A stretch of 25,747 nt of DNA from Mycoplasma sp. CAG:956 (GCA_000433475.1 HF993076.1:1-25747); one strand, 5' to 3'. Positions 7,529 to 16,202 are shown, numbered from the stretch's first letter. A program made the numbers and translations. Notes: generated from the letters alone by a model not told the origin.

Positions 7529-9532
7529 ATGTTAAATAATACTAATATCAAAGAAAGAATAGAATATTTATGTAGTGTCTTAAATAAAGCTAATGTAGAA
7601 TATTATGTTAATGATAATCCAACTTTAACGGATAATGAATATGACTCTTTAATGGATGAGCTAATTAAGTTAGAAAATGAATATCCAGAATATAAATTAA
7701 AAAATTCGCCTACTAGTAAGGTTGGAAATGAAGTAATTGCTGAGTTTAAGAAAGTAACGCACCCAACACCAATGTTTAGTTTATCTGATGTATTTAACTA
7801 TGATGAGGTTAGAGATTTTGATAATAAGGTTAGAAAAGAAGTAGGCGATGTCGCTTATTCTTGTGAACTTAAAATGGATGGTTTAGCTGTATCTTTAATA
7901 TATAAAGATGGTGCTTTTGTATCAGCGGCAACTCGTGGAGACGGCATTATTGGGGAAGATATTACCCATAATGTGCGTACAATAAAGAAACTGCCTCTTA
8001 CTTTGCATAAAAAAATTGACCTTGAAGTTCGTGGTGAAATTTATATGCAAAAAAAAGTATTTAATAAATTAAATGAAGAACGTGCTAAAAGTGGTCTACA
8101 ATTATTTCAAAATCCAAGAAATGCAGCGGCTGGGTCTATTCGTCAGTTAGATAGTAGTATTACGCGTGAACGTAATTTAGATATCGTTTTGTATCATTTA
8201 CCTAATACAGATTTACAACATCATAGTGATACCTTAGATTTACTTAAAAACTGTGGATTACCAGTAAATCCTAATAATAGAATCTGTAAAAACATAGATG
8301 AGGTTTTAGCTTATATTGATTATTGGACTATTCATAGACCAGAACTTCCTTATGAAATAGACGGTATTGTTATTAAAGTTAATGATTTAAGTGCCCAAAG
8401 AACATTGGGTTATACAGTTAAATATCCAAAATGGGCAGTTGCTTATAAGTTTCCCGCAGAGAAAGTTATTACACGTTTAACCGATATAGTTTGTACTGTA
8501 GGACGTACGGGGCAGATAACTCCAAATGCTGTTTTAGAGCCTATTAAAGTAGCTGGTTCAACAATTAGAAGAGCTACCTTACATAATTATCCTTATATAG
8601 TAAGTAAAGATTTAAAAATAGGAGATTATGTTTATTTACATAAAGCTGGAGATGTTATTCCAGAGGTAGTAGGACCTGTTTTAGAACGTCGTAGTGGCAT
8701 AGAAAAAGACTATAAAATGATTACTAACTGTCCTATTTGTGGTACAAAGTTAGAATTAACTGATTCGAAAATTGATTTATATTGTCCAAATGAAGCTTGT
8801 CCAGCAAGACAAATTAATGCTTTAATTCACTTTATTTCCAGAGATGCTATGAATATTGATGGTTTAGGAGAACAAATTGTTGAGGACTTCTATAATATGG
8901 GTTTAATTAAAGATATACCAGATATTTATAATCTAAGTAAGGATAAAGAAGATTTAATTGAATTAGAAGGTTTTGGTAATAAGAGTGTTAGTAATTTATT
9001 AATTTCGATTGAAAATAGTAAACATAATTCTTTAGAAAGATTAATTAATGGTTTAGGTATTAGTGGTATTGGAATAAAGTCCGCCAAGTTATTAGCATCC
9101 CGATATGAGACAATGCGTAATTTGATGAATGCATCGATAGAAGAATTACAAAATATTAAAGATATTGGTACTGTCTTGGCTACCAATATTAGTACTTATT
9201 TTGATAATCCTAAGAATAGAATATTAATATCTAAGTTAGAGGAACTAGGTCTTAATATGACTTATTTAGGTGAGAAAAAAACTTTAGATGCTAATTTTCA
9301 AGATAAAAAATTTGTTATTACGGGTACTATTCCAGGTAGAAGTCGTGAGGAAATTAAAAAAGAAATTGAATTGCGTGGCGGATTTACTGTCGAATCAGTT
9401 AGTAAAAAGACTGATGTTGTTATTGTTGGTGATGCTCCTGGTTCAAAATATGATAAGGCAATGAGTCTGGGTATTACGATTTGGAATCCTGATACTTTAG
9501 AAAGTTTTTTAGGTCAAACTAGTAAAAATTAA
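7529..9532 (+). CDS. ligA: NAD-dependent DNA ligase LigA
   Basis: LigA seals nicks during replication and repair using NAD+. The adenylation motif CELKMDGLAVSL puts the reactive lysine at 115. Then come the OB-fold region, a four-cysteine zinc finger (CPICGTKLEL through CPNEACPARQ), helix-hairpin-helix repeats (INGLGISGIGIKSAKLLA and similar) and a C-terminal BRCT domain containing FVITGTIPGRSREEI. The open frame reaches back to a GTG at 7493, but the ATG at 7529 is preferred: AAAGGAA sits 8 nt before it and the likely -10 overlaps the GTG. That gives 667 residues, the usual length. In many Bacillota pcrA precedes ligA; here the neighbour is the unknown 165-codon gene. Confidence 0.96.
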   Translation: MLNNTNIKERIEYLCSVLNKANVEYYVNDNPTLTDNEYDSLMDELIKLENEYPEYKLKNSPTSKVGNEVIAEFKKVTHPTPMFSLSDVFNYDEVRDFDNKVRKEVGDVAYSCELKMDGLAVSLIYKDGAFVSAATRGDGIIGEDITHNVRTIKKLPLTLHKKIDLEVRGEIYMQKKVFNKLNEERAKSGLQLFQNPRNAAAGSIRQLDSSITRERNLDIVLYHLPNTDLQHHSDTLDLLKNCGLPVNPNNRICKNIDEVLAYIDYWTIHRPELPYEIDGIVIKVNDLSAQRTLGYTVKYPKWAVAYKFPAEKVITRLTDIVCTVGRTGQITPNAVLEPIKVAGSTIRRATLHNYPYIVSKDLKIGDYVYLHKAGDVIPEVVGPVLERRSGIEKDYKMITNCPICGTKLELTDSKIDLYCPNEACPARQINALIHFISRDAMNIDGLGEQIVEDFYNMGLIKDIPDIYNLSKDKEDLIELEGFGNKSVSNLLISIENSKHNSLERLINGLGISGIGIKSAKLLASRYETMRNLMNASIEELQNIKDIGTVLATNISTYFDNPKNRILISKLEELGLNMTYLGEKKTLDANFQDKKFVITGTIPGRSREEIKKEIELRGGFTVESVSKKTDVVIVGDAPGSKYDKAMSLGITIWNPDTLESFLGQTSKN

Positions 9533-9542
9533 AAAAATATAG

Positions 9543-9548
9543 TATAAT
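9543..9548 (+). promoter_or_regulatory. Candidate -10 element for the SBP/GGDEF operon
   Basis: TATAAT lies 10 nt after the ligA stop and 24 nt before the TTG start at 9573. There is no clear -35, and no ligA terminator is visible, so the operon may also receive read-through from ligA. Confidence 0.35.
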
Positions 9549-9572
9549 CAATTTACAGAAAGAGGTGTAATT

Positions 9573-10058
9573 TTGAAAAAATTTATTCGTAATAATAAAG
9601 CGATATGTTTTATGGTTTTAATTATTATTGCTTGTATAGGTATTAGTGCGGCTCTTTTACTTAAATATTTCTATTTTGGTAATGGTGGGTCAAAGTATGG
9701 TGATAGATTAGATGGCATTGAAGCAGTTGCTATAACTGATGATAAAAAGAATAGTGTTGTCGAAGATATCAAACAAAGAAAAAATGTTAAGGATGCTAAG
9801 ATTGAAGTAAGTGGTAAAATCATTTATATTCGTATTGCTTTTGAAGCTGGTGCTGATTTAGAAACATCAAAAGCAATCGCCGTTAAGACTTTAGAACAAT
9901 TTAGTGATGAGGAAAAAGCATTCTATGATATTCATTTTACTTTAGTAAGTGAAAAAAATGAAACAAGTGATGGTTTTACAATCATGGGCTCAAAGAATGT
10001 TAATGGTACAAACTTGATTTGGAATAATAATAATCCAGTAAGTGATGATGGTGAGTAA
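9573..10058 (+). CDS. Small single-pass membrane protein, function unknown
   Basis: A 161-residue protein starting at TTG, chosen because AGAGGTG lies 5 nt upstream and no ATG is near. Residues 10-32 form one hydrophobic segment with positive residues before it, so the bulk should be extracytoplasmic. Residues 50-125 look like an alpha/beta unit: a helix around SVVEDIKQRKNV, a strand KIEVSGKIIYIRIAF, a helix DLETSKAIAVKTLEQF and a strand DIHFTLV. This resembles the general pattern of Asp23-like or BON-like folds, but that is only an impression. The tail is Asn/Asp-rich. It sits first in an operon, ending 1 nt before the ATG of the SBP/GGDEF gene, so it may work with that sensor. Confidence 0.8.
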   Translation: MKKFIRNNKAICFMVLIIIACIGISAALLLKYFYFGNGGSKYGDRLDGIEAVAITDDKKNSVVEDIKQRKNVKDAKIEVSGKIIYIRIAFEAGADLETSKAIAVKTLEQFSDEEKAFYDIHFTLVSEKNETSDGFTIMGSKNVNGTNLIWNNNNPVSDDGE

Positions 10059-10059
10059 A

Positions 10060-12081
10060 ATGGCAAAAAAAGTTAGACTGATTTTCATATTATTTGTGGG
10101 TATAATAATAGTCGCAGTAGCTTCTTTAGTGGTTGTAAATATCCTAAATGATGAAAATAAATTAACGGTTGAAGAAAATAAATGGATTAATAATAATTTA
10201 TCAACTGTTTTAAATGTCAATGTTATTAATGACTTGGATATCTTTGGTAAAAGTGGGGCTGGAGTATTTTATGACTTTCTAAATGATTTAGGTAAAGAAT
10301 ATAACTTAAAAATAAATCCTATAACTTATACTAGTAAAGATGAAAATATAACTAGTGGTTTTATTGCTACTAATACGAAAAATGATAAATTTGTAGAATT
10401 TTATGCTGATAATTATGTCTTATTAAAGAAAGATTATGTTTATTATAATAATATTGAGGCTATAAAAGATATTAAAATAGGTGTTTTAAAGAGTGATGCC
10501 GATTATATTAAAGGTTATTTTAATGAAGATAAAAATATTGAATTTAAAAGTTTTGATACTTATGATACCTTAAAAGAAAGCTTTAATAAAGATTTAGATT
10601 ATATAATGGTACCTAAGTATGAATTAACTAGTGATATTTTAGAAAAAAACTATAGTGTTGTTTATGAATTTAGTGATATAAAAAAATATTATGGTTATTA
10701 TATGTTAGATGATAACTTTAGTAGTGTTATTAAAAAATATTATAATAAATGGCATAATAAAAAATATAAAAATGCCTTTAATACTAATTTAAAAAATACT
10801 TTAGTAAAAAGTATTAAGTTAAGTGAAGTAGAACAAAAAGAATTAACATCGCGTATTTATAATTATGGTTTTGTAAACAATAATCCTTATGAAATTATTT
10901 TAGGGGGAAATTATGGGGGAATTGTATCTGTTTATTTAAAAAACTTTAGTGAAATGGCTGGGGTTGATTTTAAATATATTAAGTATCGTACTTATAAACA
11001 ATTAACTAATGCAATTAACAATAATTCTATTGATTTATATTTTAACTATTATAACTTAACTAATAATTATCAAACTATAACAACTAATATGGATATAAAA
11101 TATTATGTTATAGCTAGTCGTAAAAATGATATAGTAGTTAATTCTTTGAATTCATTGCAAAATCAAACAGTATATGTAATGCAAGATAGTATTATTTATG
11201 AAAATTTAAAAAATATAAATGGTATTGATTTAAAAACTTATAAAAAGGTAAGTGATTTAAAAAAACTTGCTAAGAGTGGAGCGATTGCTGTAGTTGATTA
11301 TGATACTTATTTAGATGTTGCTAGTACAACTTTAAAAGATTATAGTCCTAGATATGCAAATAGTCTAAATATTCCTTATACTTTTAAAGTTAGAGAAGAT
11401 AATGCTTTTACTAAGTTATTTAAAGCTTATATTAGTTTGAGTGATGCTAGTATGATAAGAGTAGAGGGCTTAAATAGTTATAAAAAGACTTTAGATAGTG
11501 GTACTATTTTAGGAACAATAGCTAAGTATATATTATATTTTTTAATAATATTTGTTATTTTAATTTATGCTTTATATAAAAGGGCTAGAAAAATTAAGAT
11601 ATCAAAAAAGATTAAAAAAGAAGAAAAAATAAGATATATTGACCAATTAACTTCATTAAAGAATCGTAATTATTTAATGGAAAATGCGTCATCTTGGAAT
11701 AAAAATACTATTTATCCTCAAGCTATGGTGGTTGTTGATTTAAATAGAATTCAAGAAATAAATGATACTTTAGGATATGAAAAGGGCGATGCTCAAATTA
11801 AAGCTGCTGCTAATATCTTAATTAGAACACAACTTGATAATAGTGATATTGTAAGAACTGATGGAACGGAATTTTTAATTTATTTAGTTGGCTATGATGA
11901 AAGACAAGTTGTAAGTTATATAAAGAAATTAACTAAGGAGTTAAAAAATATGCCTTATGATTTTGGAGCATCTATTGGTCATAGTATGATTGATAGTGAT
12001 AAGAAATTAGTTGAAGATGCTCTAAATGAAGCAGTTGAGGATATGAAAATTAAAAAGCAAGAAAATAGTCTTAAGGAGTAG
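10060..12081 (+). CDS. Membrane sensor with two SBP-like domains and a degenerate GGDEF domain
   Basis: Domain order: a membrane anchor (about 6-29), two tandem regions like family 3 solute-binding domains (roughly 35-265 and 268-470), a second membrane segment (about 480-505), then a cytoplasmic GGDEF-like domain (about 520-670). The second SBP-like unit has the typical start NPYEIILGGNYGGIVSVYL. The GGDEF domain keeps DLNRIQEINDTLGYEKGD, but its signature reads RTDGTEF at 599-605: the first Gly is Asp and the Asp/Glu metal ligand is Thr. Diguanylate cyclase activity is therefore doubtful; it may bind nucleotide or signal by contact. The architecture resembles BvgS/EvgS-type ligand sensing with the kinase replaced. 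The ATG at 10060 is chosen after the GGTGAG site; earlier starts overlap the upstream gene. It is followed after 2 nt by the YihY gene. Confidence 0.85.
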   Translation: MAKKVRLIFILFVGIIIVAVASLVVVNILNDENKLTVEENKWINNNLSTVLNVNVINDLDIFGKSGAGVFYDFLNDLGKEYNLKINPITYTSKDENITSGFIATNTKNDKFVEFYADNYVLLKKDYVYYNNIEAIKDIKIGVLKSDADYIKGYFNEDKNIEFKSFDTYDTLKESFNKDLDYIMVPKYELTSDILEKNYSVVYEFSDIKKYYGYYMLDDNFSSVIKKYYNKWHNKKYKNAFNTNLKNTLVKSIKLSEVEQKELTSRIYNYGFVNNNPYEIILGGNYGGIVSVYLKNFSEMAGVDFKYIKYRTYKQLTNAINNNSIDLYFNYYNLTNNYQTITTNMDIKYYVIASRKNDIVVNSLNSLQNQTVYVMQDSIIYENLKNINGIDLKTYKKVSDLKKLAKSGAIAVVDYDTYLDVASTTLKDYSPRYANSLNIPYTFKVREDNAFTKLFKAYISLSDASMIRVEGLNSYKKTLDSGTILGTIAKYILYFLIIFVILIYALYKRARKIKISKKIKKEEKIRYIDQLTSLKNRNYLMENASSWNKNTIYPQAMVVVDLNRIQEINDTLGYEKGDAQIKAAANILIRTQLDNSDIVRTDGTEFLIYLVGYDERQVVSYIKKLTKELKNMPYDFGASIGHSMIDSDKKLVEDALNEAVEDMKIKKQENSLKE

Positions 12082-12083
12082 TA

Positions 12084-12893
12084 ATGAAAGTAAAAGAGTT
12101 TATTAAAAACTTTTGGGAAGTACTTAATCGAAGAGAAATGCTGATACTACCAGGACATCTTGCTTTTTCTTTTATTCTTTCGATTGTACCTATCTTAACC
12201 CTTATTGGTTATGGGGCAGCGGTATTAAACTTATCAATTGGGTTTATTGAAGAATTTGTAACGAAGGCTTTTGGAAGTACTATTAGCCAAATGATTATTC
12301 CAATAGTTTCGGTAAGTGGTTTATCATTTTCTTTCTTTATTACTTTATTTATTGGATTTTTTACGGCATCCAGTGGTGCTTCAGCCATCATTATTACTTC
12401 AAATATGATTTATGGTATTGAAGATAAAGGCTATATTTATCGTAAGATTAAAGCTTTAGTAATGACAGTGTTTATTGTATTACTTTTCCTATTTATTTTA
12501 ATTTTCCCATTGTTTGGTAATAAAATAATAGAGTTAATAAAGTATGTTAATTTAAATCCTTTTGTAACCGAGAAAATTCAGGCTGTATTTAATTTTTTAC
12601 AAGGTCCATTCTCATTATTCTTTGTTTTCTTATTTATAAAGATAATTTATGCCATGGCACCAGATGTAAAAATACCTTCCAAAAATGTTAATTACGGTGC
12701 TATATTTACTTCGATTGGTTGGTTAGTAGTAACTTGGATTTATTCCTTTTATATAAATCATTATGCTCATTATTCAGTATTCTATGGGGGGTTAGCTAAC
12801 TTAGTAATATTATTATTGTGGTTTTATTTACTAGCTAATATCTTTGTAATAGGAATGGCCCTAAATTATCGAAAAAGTGAAAATAAAAAATAA
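12084..12893 (+). CDS. YihY/BrkB family inner-membrane protein
   Basis: A 269-residue multi-pass membrane protein of the YihY/virulence factor BrkB family, once misnamed ribonuclease BN; its molecular function is not established. The N-terminal amphipathic part VKEFIKNFWEVLNRREM leads to LPGHLAFSFILSIVPILTLIG, the typical first membrane segment with the family's Ala/Phe/Pro pattern. Five or six membrane spans follow, including a long extracellular turn near YSFYINHYAHYSVFYGGLAN before the last span, which is the conserved family block. AAGGAG lies 3-8 nt before the ATG, and the gene starts 2 nt after the previous stop, so it is in the same operon. The transcript ends at 12983-13025. Confidence 0.88.
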   Translation: MKVKEFIKNFWEVLNRREMLILPGHLAFSFILSIVPILTLIGYGAAVLNLSIGFIEEFVTKAFGSTISQMIIPIVSVSGLSFSFFITLFIGFFTASSGASAIIITSNMIYGIEDKGYIYRKIKALVMTVFIVLLFLFILIFPLFGNKIIELIKYVNLNPFVTEKIQAVFNFLQGPFSLFFVFLFIKIIYAMAPDVKIPSKNVNYGAIFTSIGWLVVTWIYSFYINHYAHYSVFYGGLANLVILLLWFYLLANIFVIGMALNYRKSENKK

Positions 12894-12982
12894 TTATATA
12901 AATATTAAATTATTTACTGTCTGTATTTGGAGATAATAAATCTGATTTTAATCATATTACTATTAATTATACGTAAGAAAAG

Positions 12983-13025
12983 AAAGTTCTTAAAGATTTA
13001 AATACCTAAAAAAGAACTTTTTTTT
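12983..13025 (+). terminator. Intrinsic terminator of the SBP/GGDEF-YihY operon
   Basis: AAAGTTCTT (12983-12991) pairs perfectly with AAGAACTTT (13012-13020), with a 20-nt loop and an eight-T run. The 90 nt between the YihY stop and this stem hold nothing recognisable. Confidence 0.65.
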
Positions 13026-13070
13026 ATAGCTGATAAAAAATACTTGAAATTTTAGAAAATTAATTAAAAA

Positions 13071-13118
13071 GCAACTCAAAGTTGTCATAAAACAACCAAA
13101 AAGTGGTGGTGGGCAACC
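13071..13118 (+). promoter_or_regulatory. Inverted-repeat cluster in the leader of the XRE membrane regulator
   Basis: GCAAC (13071-13075) can pair with GTTGT (13081-13085), which can instead pair with ACAAC (13092-13096). A G-rich run (GTGGTGGTGGG) and a further GCAACC follow. This could be an operator for self-regulation by the HTH protein or a pair of alternative RNA hairpins. No clear -35/-10 pair was found. Confidence 0.35.
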
Positions 13119-13160
13119 AGTAAAAATAGATATGATTAGCTTGAGAAAAGGAGAATTTAG

Positions 13161-14537
13161 ATGAATAGTAATTTAGCAGAAAATTTAAAAAAGATAAGAA
13201 AAGAAAATAGGTTGAGTCAGGAAGATTTAGCCGATATCTTAGGAGTATCTAGGCAGGCTATAAGTAAATGGGAATCAAAGGTTAGTTATCCGGAAATGGA
13301 TAAAATAGTCTTGCTATGTAAAAAGTTTGATTTAAACATTGATGATTTATTACATAGGGATATAAAAGAAGTAAAAGAAAGTATGGCTGTTAAAAGTAAA
13401 ATAAAATCAAGTTGTGATGAAATATTTAATTTTATTATTAATAGCTTCGAATTATTTTGGCAAATGACTTTAAAAATGAAAATAAAGTTTATTTTAGAAC
13501 AAATAATAATAGTTATTATAATGCTTATTATTTGGAATTGTGGGGCTTACATGGGAAGTTTTATTATCCAACAAGTTTTAAGAAAGATACCTCATGATAT
13601 TTATATTACTATTTATAATGTTTTTAGTAGTTTGTATCTTATTTTAGGTTTAATATTTAATATTATTATTATATTTAAGTTATATAAAGTAAGATATTAT
13701 AATGCTTATGTTTCTTTTGCAAATAATGAAAATGCTTTGGAGAGTAAGGCTAGTTTAGAATTTAAAGATAGTAGGAATATTAATTATAAACAAAATATGA
13801 CTAGACCAAATAAAATAGTTATAGAAAATAAGAATAGTAGTGATGATAATTTTTTTGATTTACTTACTAATATTGTTGTTGGCACTATAAAATTAATAGG
13901 TTTAGGAATAGTTTCGTTTTTAAGTTTTACTTTAGTATGTATTGTTATTGGTTTAATATGTTCGCTTTTGATAGTAAAATCAGGCTTATTTTTTACGGGT
14001 ATATTTTCATCGGGCTTGGCCTTAGGAATAATTACCATTTTAGGTATTTTATTATTACTTAATTTTATTTTTAATAGAAAGAGTAATTTTAAAATAATGA
14101 TTAATGCTTTTCTTGGTAGTGTTATTCTTTTAGGACTAGGTTTAGGTTTTGCTTTAGTTAGTTTAGTTGGTTTTAGTGATGCTTCTTTAAGTAATAATTT
14201 AAAACAGGAAAGTATAGAAATTTTAATGCAAGATAATTTATATCTTAAAACATATGATAAAGATAGTATTAGTTACCAAGAACTTGATATTGATAATATA
14301 AGAATAGAGTATAAAATAGATAAGGCTTGTAAGATAGAAAATAGAGTGCGTTCTAATGGTAATTTATATTTAAAGCCATTTTGTGAAGACAAGCATATGA
14401 TTATAAAAGAATTAATAGATAGTCTTAATAATAAGGAAATCTATAACTTTGGTGATAATATGCATATTATAAAAGATATTACGATTTATGGTAAAAAAGA
14501 AAATTTAGATATAATAAGAAAGAATATGGAAGAATAG
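13161..14537 (+). CDS. XRE-family HTH regulator fused to a multi-pass membrane region
   Basis: Residues 5-66 form a Cro/C1-type helix-turn-helix with the recognition helix around VSRQAISKWES. After a charged linker, two membrane spans lie at about 109-137 and 147-173. A polar cytoplasmic loop (174-230) contains many Asn and Lys. Three or four more spans cover 232-340. The last 118 residues (341-458) are polar, with two cysteines at CKIE and FCED, and could be extracytoplasmic if the span count is odd or even accordingly. Membrane-tethered XRE proteins are known in Bacillota, but I cannot place this one in a named family. The ATG follows AAAAGGAG. The gene stands alone between terminators, preceded by a repeat-rich leader. 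Confidence 0.82.
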   Translation: MNSNLAENLKKIRKENRLSQEDLADILGVSRQAISKWESKVSYPEMDKIVLLCKKFDLNIDDLLHRDIKEVKESMAVKSKIKSSCDEIFNFIINSFELFWQMTLKMKIKFILEQIIIVIIMLIIWNCGAYMGSFIIQQVLRKIPHDIYITIYNVFSSLYLILGLIFNIIIIFKLYKVRYYNAYVSFANNENALESKASLEFKDSRNINYKQNMTRPNKIVIENKNSSDDNFFDLLTNIVVGTIKLIGLGIVSFLSFTLVCIVIGLICSLLIVKSGLFFTGIFSSGLALGIITILGILLLLNFIFNRKSNFKIMINAFLGSVILLGLGLGFALVSLVGFSDASLSNNLKQESIEILMQDNLYLKTYDKDSISYQELDIDNIRIEYKIDKACKIENRVRSNGNLYLKPFCEDKHMIIKELIDSLNNKEIYNFGDNMHIIKDITIYGKKENLDIIRKNMEE

Positions 14538-14564
14538 AAATTATTAATATTTTTATTCTTTTTT
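14530..14564 (+). terminator. Intrinsic terminator overlapping the 3' end of the XRE gene
   Basis: A 12-bp stem (14530-14541 with 14549-14560, one G-T pair) closes a 7-nt loop and ends in six T residues. The stop codon TAG at 14535-14537 lies inside the left arm. Confidence 0.65.
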
Positions 14565-14566
14565 CA

Positions 14567-14575
14567 TGTTATAAT
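14567..14575 (+). promoter_or_regulatory. Extended -10 promoter for the JAMM-like gene
   Basis: TGTTATAAT is a perfect extended -10 (TGn plus TATAAT), 20 nt before the ATG at 14595. An AAAGGAGTG ribosome binding site lies between. The -35 region is only AT-rich. Confidence 0.6.
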
Positions 14576-14594
14576 TAAAAAAAAGGAGTGTAAT

Positions 14595-15458
14595 ATGGAC
14601 AAATTAAATACGGTAAGTTATGACCAATTTATTGATATACCTTCACTAGATAGTAGTGCTAAAATTATATTTAGTGAAAAAGTGTATAATTATTTAAAAA
14701 AGTTGATTCAGGAAACTAAATTTACAGAAGCAGAAAAGGGTTGTTATATTGTTGGGAGAAAATCTACATCCGAAAAAGGAAAACTTTGTTTTTATTTTGA
14801 TTTTTATTCTTCAAAATTTAACACTGTTGATGGTAATTATGTGGATGGAGCGGTAGAGCCTTCTGATGATAATATTACTGAGTTAATAAATGAGTTAGAA
14901 AAATATGATGCATCAGGTATTAATGCCTGTGTTATGCATTTTCACACACATAATCTTAATGGAATTTATTCTGCATACTTTGACCAAGATTTTGGCGTTT
15001 ATGCAACGATGAAACATCGATTAAAATGCAATGTTTTAGGATTATTGGCAGCTCCTCATAAGGAATTAAAAAATGAAACTTTTGAAATAAGTGCTGTTAT
15101 TGCTGAGTATCCTAAAATAGTAGAGAACAGGGGATGTGCTAATTTTTATTTAATACCAAATTTATATTATTGCAAAGGTGGTAGTATTATGCAAATAGGA
15201 ACCTATCCTAAAAATAATGTATCACCTAAAACTGATGTTACGGAGATTTCAAGAAGAGACCGATTTGTGCAAAATTATAGAGAATGGAGAGGCTCTGAAA
15301 TGGTTAGTGGTTTAGGTAAAAATCCGATTACTATGTTACCTATAGTTGATAAAAATGTTGGCTATATTGATGTAAATAATTCTTTGGTTTTTAGTGATGA
15401 GAACTTGAGTTTAGAAGTACCAACTCTTACTAGTAATACTAATAGAATAGGATTATAA
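14595..15458 (+). CDS. JAMM/MPN-like putative metalloprotein
   Basis: A 287-residue soluble protein. Its first half looks like a JAB1/MPN fold: Glu47 in EAEKGCYIVGR is at the usual glutamate position, and VMHFHTHNLNGIYSAYFDQD (113-132) carries an HxH followed by an Asp in the place expected for the zinc site. JAMM consensus is HxH, seven residues, then S-x-x-D. Counting from His117-Thr-His119 gives Ala127 at the Ser position and Asp130 at the Asp, so the site is non-canonical; His115 makes a double HFHTH. MPN proteins cleave isopeptide or peptide bonds near a C-terminal glycine in partner proteins, but the partner is unknown here. The C-terminal third (from about 185) is unassigned. Phage-tail or DUF-type homology is possible. 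The gene has its own promoter. Confidence 0.6.
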   Translation: MDKLNTVSYDQFIDIPSLDSSAKIIFSEKVYNYLKKLIQETKFTEAEKGCYIVGRKSTSEKGKLCFYFDFYSSKFNTVDGNYVDGAVEPSDDNITELINELEKYDASGINACVMHFHTHNLNGIYSAYFDQDFGVYATMKHRLKCNVLGLLAAPHKELKNETFEISAVIAEYPKIVENRGCANFYLIPNLYYCKGGSIMQIGTYPKNNVSPKTDVTEISRRDRFVQNYREWRGSEMVSGLGKNPITMLPIVDKNVGYIDVNNSLVFSDENLSLEVPTLTSNTNRIGL

Positions 15459-15546
15459 ATATTTGGTGATAAAATGAGAACAGTAAGTATAGGTGATTTT
15501 GGATTAGATTATTATAAAGGTAATTGTTTAGGAGATTTGTGTTCTA

Positions 15547-16202
15547 ATGAAATATATTGTATTAGATTTTGGAATGGTGTTGGCTTATCCACCAACAGAA
15601 AATTGGCATATAACCCCAAAGTTTCTAGAATTAATTGATATTAAAAAAATAAATGAATAGATTTTAGAAAATGCTATAAGTAATAATAAACAAATACTAG
15701 ATAAACAAATTACTAGTCTTGAAGAAGAATATAGTATGTTTATAGAATTTTATAGTAAGGTTTAGAATGTGGTTATACTAAAATAAAAAGTGATACTATA
15801 AAGAAAATTGCTTATAATAAAACTTATAAAAATGATAAATACTTACCTTATGATAATATAAAAGAAGAATTAGAAAGATTAGCCTCAAAGTATAAATTGT
15901 TATTGCTTACTGATAACTGGCCTGATGTTTTTATTTCTTTAAAAGAATATGGAATTTCCGATTTATTTTCTAAAATTTATGTTTCATCAGTATATGGTCA
16001 GTTAAAAAAAGACGGAGATTTCTTTGATAATCCGATAAGAGATTTCAATATTAAAAAGAATGAAGCTATATTTATAGATGATAATGAAACTTTATTAGAA
16101 GTAGCTAGTAGTAAAGGCTTTGAAGTTAGGTTAATGGATAGAGAAGGTAAGCTTAAGGACTCCAAGTTTAAAATAATAAATAATTTAAGTAGTATTTTAT
16201 AA
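15547..16202 (+). pseudogene. Broken HAD-superfamily hydrolase
   Basis: Read with two corrections, this is a complete HAD hydrolase of about 218 residues. It starts MKYIVLDFGMVLAYP, with the nucleophile Asp in LDFG. It later has LLLTDNWPDVF (motif II Thr), KKDGDFF with a Lys, and EAIFIDDNETLLEVA (motif IV). Damage: an in-frame TAG at 15658-15660, then a lost T near 15761-15765 that turns a probable KVLECGYTK into KV-stop. The remaining open part from 15897 (101 codons) lacks the nucleophile. Its 3' end and terminator are intact, so the decay looks recent. A short open frame overlaps its 5' end at 15475. Confidence 0.75.

Noticed and set aside
8926..9186. Minus-strand open frame inside ligA
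   Set aside because: It lies within the conserved helix-hairpin-helix region of ligA, which is unquestionably coding on the plus strand.
15658..15765. Programmed recoding (stop read-through or frameshift) in the HAD gene
   Set aside because: There is no slippery heptamer or pseudoknot-like structure next to the defects, and one gene would need both a read-through and a frameshift; mutation is simpler.
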